From: Anthoceros angustus
Taxonomy: Eukaryota; Streptophyta; Anthocerotopsida; Anthocerotales; Anthocerotaceae
Assembly: GCA_010909165.1 (NCBI GenBank)
Contig: MU008166.1
Coordinates: forward strand, 1,782,723 to 1,846,722
Length of the DNA stretch: 64,000 bases
Direction of reading: 5' to 3'
Under the pieces are notes generated by a model. The model was not told where the DNA came from and made no database searches. It saw nothing but the letters and a program-made list of their open reading frames with translations. Each line of letters begins with the position of its first letter. Position 1 is the first letter of the stretch. The position numbers and the translations under genes were made by a program. Shown here piece after piece: positions 35,791 to 46,240 of this stretch.

Positions 35791-37499
35791 CGTTGTTCAC
35801 GTTAAACTTAAGCTTGGACTGTTGAACAGGGCTATAGGCACGTCTAGCAAGAATATAATTTCCTCACACCAAGCCACCACCTAGGTCATCTGCAGGTCGC
35901 GAATGAACACCCTCTCATGCCTCGCCAGGTCACCACATCATTGTGGCTACGCTATCCTAAACCCGATGTGCATCTTTCAGCCCCAGGCTACCTTCTCCAT
36001 ACATGTCCATCAAACTGCTGCCAACAAACCAGCTAGGGAAAACACCACCATATGCATGCAACGCATTACAATGCACTTCTCTACGAGATCCAAGGGCCAG
36101 CAGTCCTCGTTTAACACCTAGTGTACAGTGTTCAAGACTAAACCAAAGAATTGCTAGCAGCGATCACATCCAACAGGCAATTGTACACCTTCAAGTTATC
36201 CTCAGTCCTCTTCCGACAACCAGAGAGTGCAGTTGCCTGCCCCTAAAAAGCACAGATACTGGCGCAGGCCTTTCCAAGACAACCAAAACAGCATGACCTC
36301 AGCATATATTCTCCAAGGCATTCCATGCCAACACATTTCACTTGCTTGTAGTGTCAAAAACCTGGCCTGTATTTCTCAGTCCACCACATTGTGCATATCA
36401 AGCCAGGTTTAGTTTGATTTCAAGCTAAAAGGATTCATAAAGAATAGCTGGAGGATAAATAAGAGGAGAGTTTTAGACAACCAAAATCATATTCAAAGAT
36501 GGAGATACAACTTGGTTAGGGATCGTCCGAGCCGAGCAATCTAACCACGAGAATAGCCTGTACAACATCTCTTGTCTTCAACCAGCTGGACAACCACATA
36601 GGTCTTCGGTTGGATCAGAGAGCATAGAACTAGCGCAAAACACAAAACACATAAACAAGTAAAAGAGGCAAAACGCTTTCCTTTCCTACATCAAAAAGGT
36701 GCACCACCTAACCCTAATTCCACTTCCACCGATGTTAGAAGGTGAGCGAAACAGTGTGAAGGGCATCGTCAAGGGAAGAAGTGTGAGCCCGTGTGGACGA
36801 GGCGAGCTCCCTCGGCGTTCACAGTGCTGAGATGCGCACAGGCAAAGACGGTGAAAGTGTGCCCCACGGTCTTCCGGCGGGAACGTGCAGGCGCTTGAAC
36901 CCCACCAGCTGCTTCAGGGCGCGTCCTTCGCGGAAGTCGGCGGGCGCGAAAACAACAAAGCCGTGTAAGCCGCGTCCCGGGCCCCGGAATTGGCCACTCT
37001 CACGCCCACCTGGAACCTCAAGGCGGCCCGATCTCCTCGCTCAGCTGCCCGCACTGCAAGGCCGTGGTGGAGTCGGCCTCGGCCTCGGCCAGAGATGCAG
37101 CCGCAGCGGCAGGAGCTTGAGGGATGCTGGTGCCGTGGTGAAGGATGCTCGCAGGGCTGAGGTGGAGCTGCTGGTGTTGCTGTTGGTGTCGCCGTAGCCC
37201 AGCCCGTGCCCGAACTCGTACACCACCGTGCCCGTGTAGAAGCGGTAGGTCCGGCCAGGGTAGTTGGTCGCTGGGTCCGGCCGCATCGCCATGTTCGTCA
37301 TGGGCACCTGCTCCACCAGCTCCTGCGGGTACCAGGTCACGGGCAGCCTCCCGCCTGCCCACGCGTGCACATCGAGCGGTCAGGTAATGGCGGACTATCG
37401 TCCTGCTGCAGGACATCAGGCGTCCGCATGCAAGGCGTGGAAGTGCAGAAAGGAGCGGAGAAAAGGAGAGGACAGGAGATCAGAGCACGGCAGATGAGA
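35376..37499 (-). repeat. GH3 3' unit 1: PPR-derived flank plus last exons
   Basis: A 2.1 kb unit, repeated next at 37,501-39,640. The left two thirds (35,376-36,720) is flank with PPR-derived words (36,280-36,420 reads as broken TGQVFDSMATRDVV on the minus strand) and the 3' UTR. The right third (36,730-37,495, minus) holds the last exons of the beta-xylosidase, including [20 protein letters not shown] and [15 protein letters not shown]. It stops inside the preceding intron at GATGAGATCA (about 37,499), where it jumps back to CACTGCAAGC. Confidence 0.8.
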
Positions 37500-37500
37500 T

Positions 37501-40375
37501 CACTGCAAGCTTGCTTTTCTGGCAATTTCTTCAAAGGCCACCCCTCGTGAAAGCTTCAGTTCACCACGTTTTGCATACCCCGACATTTAGGGCCTCGCAT
37601 GTCACCACGAGGATTCAGTTCACCACGGTTTGCATACCCAGATATCAAAGGCTTTCGAAACTACGTTCATTTACCCACCACTACGTTTTCCATCAATCCT
37701 CGCTCAACAATTAGTGTGTGCTCCCGCCTGCCCTTCCCTGATCGACACTTGTTGACTGGTGAATTCTAGGATAATCTGGCGCGTCCCACGATTTCATGGA
37801 GCTAGCTCTTGCTCGAGACCGCCATGCAGAAACAAATCAACGAAAAGCAGGTGGTCAAGCTCCAGCGAAAGGCAGGTGCCTTGGGCTTGAGCGCATCCTT
37901 GCGTGCAGTTAAAGTGCAAAGCACGCGTTGTTCACGTTAAACTTAAGCTTGGACTGTTGAACAGGGCTATAGGCACGTCTAGCAAGAATATAATTTCCTC
38001 ACACCAAGCCACCACCTAGGTCATCTGCAGGTCGCGAATGAACACCCTCTCATGCCTCGCCAGGTCACCACATCATTGTGGCTACGCTATCCTAAACCCG
38101 ATGTGCATCTTTCAGCCCCAGGCTACCTTCTCCATACATGTCCATCAAACTGCTGCCAACAAACCAGCTAGGAAAACACCACCATATGCATGCAACGCAT
38201 TACAATGCACTTCTCTACGAGATCCAAGGGCCAGCAGTCCTCGTTTAACACCTAGTGTACAGTGTTCAAGACTAAACCAAAGAATTGCTAGCAGCGATCA
38301 CATCCAACAGGCAATTGTACACCTTCAAGTTATCCTCAGTCCTCTTCCGACAACCAGAGAGTGCAGTTGCCTGCCCCTAAAAAGCACAGATACTGGCGCA
38401 GGCCTTTCCAAGACAACCAAAACAGCATGACCTCAGCATATATTCTCCAAGGCATTCCATGCCAACACATTTCGCACTTGTAGTGTCAAAAACCTGGCCT
38501 GTATTTCTCAGTCCACCACATTGTGCATATCAAGCCAGGTTTAGTTTGATTTCAAGCTAAAAGGATTCATAAAGAATAGCTGGAGGATAAATAAGAGGAG
38601 AGTTTTAGACAAACCAAAATCATATTCAAAGATGGAGATACAACTTGGTTAGGGATCGTCCGAGCCGAGCAATCTAACCACGAGAATAGCCTGTACAACA
38701 TCTCTTGTCTTCAACCAGCTGGACAACCACATAGGTCTTCGGTTGGATCAGAGAGCATAGAACTAGCGCAAAACACAAAACACATAAACAAGTAAAAGAG
38801 GCAAAACGCTTTCCTTTCCTACATCAAAAAAGAGTGCACCACCTAACCCTAATTCCACTTCCACCGATGTTAGAAGGTGAGCGAAACGGTGTGAAGGGCA
38901 TCGTCAAGGGAGAAGAAGTGTGAGCCCGTGTGGACGAGGCGAGCTCCCTCGGCGTTCACAGTGCTGAGATGCGCACAGGCAAAGACGGTGAAAGTGTGCC
39001 CCACGGTCTTCCCGGCGGGAACGTGCAGGCGCTTGAACCCCACCAGCTGCTTCAGGGGCGCGTCCTTCGCGGAAGTCGGCGGGCGCGAAAACAACAAAGC
39101 CGTGTAAGCCGCGTCCCGGGCCCCGGAATTGGCCACTCTCACGCCCACCTGGAACCTCAAGGCGGCCCGATCTCCTCGCTCAGCTGCCCGCACTGCAAGG
39201 CCGTGGTGGAGTCGGCCTCGGCCTCGGCCAGAGATGCAGCCGCAGCGGCAGGAGCTTGAGGGATGCTGGTGCCGTGGTGAAGGATGCTCGCAGGGCTGAG
39301 GTGGAGCTGCTGGTGTTGCTGTTGGTGTCGCCGTAGCCCAGCCCGTGCCCGAACTCGTACACCACCGTGCCCGTGTAGAAGCGGTAGGTCCGGCCGGGGT
39401 AGTTGGTCGCTGGGTCCGGCCGCATCGCCATGTTCGTCATGGGCACCTGCTCCACCAGCTCCTGCGGGTACCAGGTCACGGGCAGCCTCCCGCCTGCCCA
39501 CGCGTGCACATCGAGCGGTCAGAGTAATGGCGGACTATCGTCCTGCTGCAGGACATCAGGCGTCCGCATGCAAGGCGTGGAAGTGCAGAAAGGAGCGGAG
39601 AAAAGGAGAGGACAGGAGATCAGAGCACGGCAGATGAGATCAGGGCATGGTTGAGAGAAGTACTTGGGCTCACGTCCCCGAAGACGATCTCGGCGATGGC
39701 CTGGCCGCCCGCCTGGCCGGGGTACCCCACCCACAGGATGCTCTCGATGCGGTTGTCGTTCTTGGCGAAGGTGATGTCCACAGGCCCTCCCGACATGATG
39801 ATGAGCACCACGCGCTTGCCTGCTGCGGCCACGGCGGTGGCCACATCCTCCACCAGCTGCTGCTGGAAGCCCGGGAGAGTGAGGTCCACCCGGTCCAGCG
39901 CCTCGGCCTCCTGGACCAGGCTCAGCCCGGCCACGATCACCGCGACATCGCTGCTGGCGGCGGCGGTGGCGGCGGCGCTGATTCCTGACCCGTCTGCGCA
40001 CGCGGCGTCCGCGCATCCGGGTTGCAGAACCACGCTCGTGTACGCCTGGAAGCCTTGCAGCGGGCTCGTGTACTTGCAAGGGATTCCTGCAAGTGCAACC
40101 CACCAGCAATGCGGAATGCGATCAGAGTGAGGATTGTGAGGGAGAGCTAGCTATGGCCGGCGGATTGCTGAGATTACCTTCGTAGTTGCCCAGCATGACT
40201 CTGGTGGCGTTGGCGTGCGGGCCGACGAGAGCCAGGGATTTCACGGTGGAAGCCGAGAGCGGGAGGAGGTTGTTGTCGTTCTTGAGCAGGACGATGCCCT
40301 GGCGGGCGGCCTCCAGGGCCAGCTCCTGGGTGTGCTCCATACACACAGAATCCACTCCCAAGTTGCCGTAGGCCT
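37501..40375 (-). repeat. GH3 3' unit 2: longest contiguous 3' half
   Basis: Same flank as unit 1, then the terminal exon with stop at 38,870-38,872 (minus; ends SHFFSLDDALHTVSLTF). The intron comes next, then an intact penultimate exon at 39,674-40,086 and the first 200 nt of the preceding exon to about 40,375. The penultimate exon reads [20 protein letters not shown], then [15 protein letters not shown] and AIAEIVFGD, with donor GTGAGC. The exon start reads [12 protein letters not shown] in frame (three C in ATCCCTTG), unlike the copy at 46.6 kb. This unit is the best candidate for the authentic 3' end of the gene whose 5' end is at 48.5 kb. Confidence 0.8.
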
Positions 40376-41250
40376 GGCGGGATCACCGTCGAACAGGCCC
40401 AGGCGCATGCGGGTGGCGTACAGGTTGCCCAGCATGACCTCAGCATATATTCTCCAAGGCATTCCATGCCAACACATTTCGCACTTGTAGTGTCAAAAAC
40501 CTGGCCTGGCCGCCCGCCTGGCCGGGGTAGTTGGTCGCTGGGTCCGGCCGCATCGCCATGTTCGTCATGGGCACCTGCTCCACCAGCTGCTGCTGGAAGC
40601 CCGGGAGAGTGAGGTCCACCCGGTCCAGCGCCTCGGCCTCCTGGACCAGGCTCAGCCCGGCCACGATCACCGCGACATCGCTGCTGGCGGCGGCGGTGGC
40701 CACATCCAACAGGCAATTGTACACCTTCAAGTTATCCTCAGTCCTCTTCCGACAACCAGAGAGTGCAGTTGCCTGCCCTTCCCTGATCGACACTTGTTGA
40801 CTGGTGAATTCTAGGATAATCTGGCGCGTCCCACGATTTCATGGAGCTAGCTATGGCCGGCGGATTGCTGAGATGCGCACAGGCAAAGACGGTGAAAGTG
40901 TGCCCCACGGTCTTCCGGCGGGAACGTGCAGGCGCTTGAACCCCACCAGCTGCTGCTGGAAGCCTTGCAGCGGGCTCGTGTACGCCTGGAAGCCTTGCAG
41001 CGGGCTCGTGTACGCCTGGAAGCCTTGCAGCGGGCTCGTGTACGCCTGGAAGCCTTGCAGCGGGCTCGTGTACGCCTGGAAGCCTTGCAGCGGGCTCGTG
41101 TACTTGCAAGGATTCCTGCAAGTGCAACCCACCAGCTGGACAACCACATAGGTCTTCGGTTGGATCAGAGAGCATAGAACTAGCGCAAAACACATAAACA
41201 AGTAAAAGAGGCAAAACGCTTTCCTTTCCTACATCAAAAAGAGTGCACCA
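40375..41250. repeat. Mosaic of GH3 exon, intron and flank pieces
   Basis: A succession of segments of 50-150 nt from different parts of the same locus, joined at short shared words. Boundaries seen include CAGCATGAC (about 40,437), CCTGGCC (about 40,505), GGCCGGGGTA (about 40,525), TCCACCAGCT (about 40,587) and CACATCC (about 40,705). Others are GCCTGCCC (about 40,778), GAGCTAGCT (about 40,850) and TGCTGAGAT (about 40,874). No reading frame makes sense across it. Confidence 0.85.
40970..41110 (-). repeat. 30-bp tandem repeat inside GH3 penultimate-exon sequence (5 units)
   Basis: Five head-to-tail copies of a 30-bp unit that, on the minus strand, encodes the decapeptide [10 protein letters not shown] in frame. 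In the single-copy exon (40,020-40,080) this same 30-bp segment lies between two copies of the 10-mer GCTCGTGTAC. The array is exactly what repeated passage through that short direct repeat would give. Shorter versions occur at 46,050-46,190. Confidence 0.9.
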
Positions 41251-42870
41251 CCTAGGTCATCTGCAGGTCGCGAATGAACACCCTCTCATGCCTCGCCAGG
41301 TCACCACATCATTGTGGCTACGCTATCCTAAACCCGATGTGCATCTTTCAGCCCCAGGCTACCTTCTCCATACATGTCCATCAAACTGCTGCCAACAAAC
41401 CAGCTAGGGAAAACACCACCATATGCATGCAACGCATTACAATGCACTTCTCTACGAGATCCAAGGGCCAGCAGTCCTCGTTTAACACCTAGTGTACAGT
41501 GTTCAAGACTAAACCAAAGAATTGCTAGCAGCGATCACATCCAACAGGCAATTGTACACCTTCAAGTTATCCTCAGTCCTCTTCCGACAACCAGAGAGTG
41601 CACCACCTAGGTCATCTGCAGGTCGCGAATGAACACCCTCTCATGCCTCGCCAGGTCACCACATCATTGTGGCTACGCTATCCTAAACCCGATGTGCATC
41701 TTTCAGCCCCAGGCTACCTTCTCCATACATGTCCATCAAACTGCTGCCAACAAACCAGCTAGGGAAAACACCACCATATGCATGCAACGCATTACAATGC
41801 ACTTCTCTACGAGATCCAAGGGCCAGCAGTCCTCGTTTAACACCTAGTGTACAGTGTTCAAGACTAAACCAAAGAATTGCTAGCAGCGATCACATCCAAC
41901 AGGCAATTGTACACCTTCAAGTTATCCTCAGTCCTCTTCCGACAACCAGAGAGTGCAGTTGCCTGCCCCTAAAAAGCACAGATACTGGCGCAGGCCTTTC
42001 CAAGACAACCAAAACAGCATGACCTCAGCATATATTCTCCAAGGCATTCCATGCCAACACATTTCGCACTTGTAGTGTCAAAAACCTGGCCTGTATTTCT
42101 CAGTCCACCACATTGTGCATATCAAGCCAGGTTTAGTTTGATTTCAAGCTAAAAGGATTCATAAAGAATAGCTGGAGGATAAATAAGAGGAGAGTTTTAG
42201 ACAAACCAAAATCATATTCAAAGATGGAGATACAACTTGGTTAGGGATCGTCCGAGCCGAGCAATCTAACCACGAGAATAGCCTGTACAACATCTCTTGT
42301 CTTCAACCAGCTGGACAACCACATAGGTCTTCGGTTGGATCAGAGAGCATAGAACTAGCGCAAAACACAAAACACATAAACAAGTAAAAGAGGCAAAACG
42401 CTTTCCTTTCCTACATCAAAAAGAGTGCACCACCTAACCCTAATTCCACTTCCACCGATGTTAGAAGGTGAGCGAAACGGTGTGAAGGGCATCGTCAAGG
42501 AGAAGAAGTGTGAGCCCGTGTGGACGAGGCGAGCTCCCTCGGCGTTCACAGTGCTGAGATGCGCACAGGCAAAGACGGTGAAAGTGTGCCCCACGGTCTT
42601 CCGGCGGGAACGTGCAGGCGCTTGAACCCCACCAGCTGCTTCAGGGCGCGTCCTTCGCGGAAGTCGGCGGGCGCGAAAACAACAAAGCCGTGTAAGCCGC
42701 GTCCCGGGCCCCGGAATTGGCCACTCTCACGCCCACCTGGAACCTCAAGGCGGCCCGATCTCCTCGCTCAGCTGCCCGCACTGCAAGGCCTCCTGGACCA
42801 GGCTCAGCCCGGCCACGATCACCGCGACATCGCTGCTGGCGGCGGCGGTGGCCACATCCTCCACCAGCTG
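41250..42870 (-). repeat. GH3 flank twice, then a partial 3' unit
   Basis: The flank beginning CACCTAGGTCATCTGCAGG appears at 41,250-41,600 and again at 41,608 onward. The second occurrence continues through the 3' UTR into the terminal exon (42,470-42,780). The exon then jumps at CTGCAAGGC/CTCCTGG (about 42,790) into a piece of the penultimate exon and at ACCAGCTG (about 42,868) back into the 3' UTR. The terminal exon is therefore incomplete in this copy. Confidence 0.8.
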
Positions 42871-43735
42871 GACAACCACATAGGTCTTCGGTTGGATCAG
42901 AGAGCATAGAACTAGCGCAAAACACAAAACACATAAACAAGTAAAAGAGGCAAAACGCTTTCCTTTCCTACATCAAAAAGAGTGCACCACCTAACCCTAA
43001 TTCCACTTCCACCGATGTTAGAAGGTGAGCGAAAACAGTGTGAAGGGCATCGTCAAGGGAGAAGAAGTGTGAGCCCGTGTGGACGAGGCGAGCTCCCTCG
43101 GCGTTCACAGTGCTGAGATGCGCACAGGCAAAGACGGTGAAAGTGTGCCCCACGGTCTTCCGGCGGGAACGTGCAGGCGCTTGAACCCCACCAGCTGCTT
43201 CAGGGCGCGTCCTTCGCGGAAGTCGGCGGGCGCGAAAACAACAAAGCCGTGTAAGCCGCGTCCCGGGCCCCGGAATTGGCCACTCTCACGCCCACCTGGA
43301 ACCTCAAGGCGGCCCGATCTCCTCGCTCAGCTGCCCGCACTGCAAGGCCGTGGTGGAGTCGGCCTCGGCCTCGGCCAGAGATGCAGCCGCAGCGGCAGGA
43401 GCTTGAGGGATGCTGGTGCCGTGGTGAAGGATGCTCGCAGGGCTGAGGTGGAGCTGCTGGTGTTGCTGTTGGTGTCGCCGTAGCCCAGCCCGTGCCCGAA
43501 CTCGTACACCACCGTGCCCGTGTAGAAGCGGTAGGTCCGGCCGGGGTAGTTGGTCGCTGGGTCCGGCCGCATCGCCATGTTCGTCATGGGCACCTGCTCC
43601 ACCAGCTCCTGCGGGTACCAGGTCACGGGCAGCCTCCCGCCTGCCCACGCGTGCACATCGAGCGGTCAGGTAATGGCGGACTATCGTCCTGCTGCAGGAC
43701 ATCAGGCGTCCGCGCATCCGGGTTGCAGAAAGGCA
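42870..43735 (-). repeat. GH3 3' unit without upstream exon
   Basis: 3' UTR, terminal exons (through [15 protein letters not shown] and LPVTWYPQ) and part of the intron. At about 43,712-43,735 there is a double jump, through the word GCGTCCGCGCATCCGGGTTG and then AAAGGCAG, into the flank that follows. Confidence 0.75.
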
Positions 43736-44950
43736 GGTGCCTTGGGCTTGAGCGCATCCTTGCGTGCAGTTAAAGTGCAAAGCACGCGTTGTTCACGTTA
43801 AACTTAAGCTTGGACTGTTGAACAGGGCTATAGGCACGTCTAGCAAGAATATAATTTCCTCACACCAAGCCACCACCTAGGTCATCTGCAGGTCGCGAAT
43901 GAACACCCTCTCATGCCTCGCCAGGTCACCACATCATTGTGGCTACGCTATCCTAAACCCGATGTGCATCTTTCAGCCCCAGGCTACCTTCTCCATACAT
44001 GTCCATCAAACTGCTGCCAACAAACCAGCTAGGGAAAACACCACCATATGCATGCAACGCATTACAATGCACTTCTCTACGAGATCCAAGGGCCAGCAGT
44101 CCTCGTTTAACACCTAGTGTACAGTGTTCAAGACTAAACCAAAGAATTGCTAGCAGCGATCACATCCAACAGGCAATTGTACACCTTCAAGTTATCCTCA
44201 GTCCTCTTCCGACAACCAGAGAGTGCAGTTGCCTGCCCCTAAAAAGCACAGATACTGGCGCAGGCCTTTCCAAGACAACCAAAACAGCATGACCTCAGCA
44301 TATATTCTCCAAGGCATTCCATGCCAACACATTTCGCACTTGTAGTGTCAAAAACCTGGCCTGTATTTCTCAGTCCACCACATTGTGCATATCAAGCCAG
44401 GTTTAGTTTGATTTCAAGCTAAAAGGATTCATAAAGAATAGCTGGAGGATAAATAAGAGGAGAGTTTTAGACAAACCAAAATCATATTCAAAGATGGAGA
44501 TACAACTTGGTTAGGGATCGTCCGAGCCGAGCAATCTAACCACGAGAATAGCCTGTACAACATCTCTTGTCTTCAACCAGCTGGACAACCACATAGGTCT
44601 TCGGTTGGATCAGAGAGCATAGAACTAGCGCAAAACACAAAACACATAAACAAGTAAAAGAGGCAAAACGCTTTCCTTTCCTACATCAAAAAGAGTGCAC
44701 CACCTAACCCTAATTCCACTTCCACCGATGTTAGAAGGTGAGCGAAAACAGTGTGAAGGGCATCGTCAAGGAGAAGAAGTGTGAGCCCGTGTGGACGAGG
44801 CGAGCTCCCTCGGCGTTCACAGTGCTGAGATGCGCACAGGCAAAGACGGTGAAAGTGTGCCCCACGGTCTTCCGGCGGGAACGTGCAGGCGCTTGAACCC
44901 CACCAGCTGCTTCAGGGCGCGTCCTTCGCGGAAGTCGGCGGGCGCGAAGT
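43735..44950 (-). repeat. GH3 flank plus a truncated terminal exon
   Basis: Flank with PPR-derived words (44,300-44,410), 3' UTR, and about 200 nt of terminal exon. At 44,945-44,960 a short piece resembling exon 1 (GTTCACCAGCTGG, compare 48,276-48,290) bridges to another start of the 3' UTR. Confidence 0.75.
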
Positions 44951-46240
44951 TCACCAGCTGGACAACCACATAGGTCTTCGGTTGGATCAGAGAGCATAGA
45001 ACTAGCGCAAAACACAAAACACATAAACAAGTAAAAGAGGCAAAACGCTTTCCTTTCCTACATCAAAAAGAGTGCACCACCTAACCCTAATTCCACTTCC
45101 ACCGATGTTAGAAGGTGAGCGAAAACAGTGTGAAGGGCATCGTCAAGGGAGAAGAAGTGTGAGCCCGTGTGGACGAGGCGAGCTCCCTCGGCGTTCACAG
45201 TGCTGAGATGCGCACAGGCAAAGACGGTGAAAGTGTGCCCCACGGTCTTCCGGCGGGAACGTGCAGGCGCTTGAACCCCACCAGCTGCTTCAGGGCGCGT
45301 CCTTCGCGGAAGTCGGCGGGCGCGAAAACAACAAAGCCGTGTAAGCCGCGTCCCGGGCCCCGGAATTGGCCACTCTCACGCCCACCTGGAACCTCAAGGC
45401 GGCCCGATCTCCTCGCTCAGCTGCCCGCACTGCAAGGCCGTGGTGGAGTCGGCCTCGGCCTCGGCCAGAGATGCAGCCGCAGCGGCAGGAGCTTGAGGGA
45501 TGCTGGTGCCGTGGTGAAGGATGCTCGCAGGGCTGAGGTGGAGCTGCTGGTGTTGCTGTTGGTGTCGCCGTAGCCCAGCCCGTGCCCGAACTCGTACACC
45601 ACCGTGCCCGTGTAGAAGCGGTAGGTCCGGCCGGGGTAGTTGGTCGCTGGGTCCGGCCGCATCGCCATGTTCGTCATGGGCACCTGCTCCACCAGCTCCT
45701 GCGGGTACCAGGTCACGGGCAGCCTCCCGCCTGCCCACGCGTGCACATCGAGCGGTCAGGTAATGGCGGACTATCGTCCTGCTGCAGGACATCAGGCGTC
45801 CGCATGCAAGGCGTGGAAGTGCAGAAAGGAGCGGAGAAAGGAGAGGACAGGAGATCAGAGCACGGCAGATGAGATCAGGGCATGGTTGAGAGAAGTACTT
45901 GGGCTCACGTCCCCGAAGACGATCTCGGCGATGGCCTGGCCGGGGTACCCCACCCACAGGATGCTCGCAGGGCTGAGGTGGAGCTGCTGGAAGCCTTGCA
46001 GCGGGCTCGTGTACTTGCAAGGATTCCTGCAAGTGCAACCCACCAGCTGCTGCTGGAAGCCTTGCAGCGGGCTCGTGTACTTGCAAGGATTCCTGCAAGT
46101 GCAACCCACCAGCTGCTGCTGGAAGCCTTGCAGCGGGCTCGTGTACGCCTGGAAGCCTTGCAGCGGGCTCGTGTACTTGCAAGGATTCCTGCAAGTGCAA
46201 CCCACCAGCTGCTTCAGGGCGCGAAAACAAGAGGATCTCG
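44950..46240 (-). repeat. GH3 3' unit and mosaic adjoining the full gene
   Basis: 3' UTR, terminal exons (45,120-45,750), intron, the last codons of the penultimate exon (AIAEIVFGD, 45,900-45,945). A mosaic (45,960-46,240) then cycles three times through the LQGFQ-coding 30-bp region and the exon start. The cycles are joined at TGGAAGCC and CCCACCAGC. A single 420-codon open frame (45,394-46,656, minus) spans this, but it crosses intron and frame changes and is not a real protein. Confidence 0.8.
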
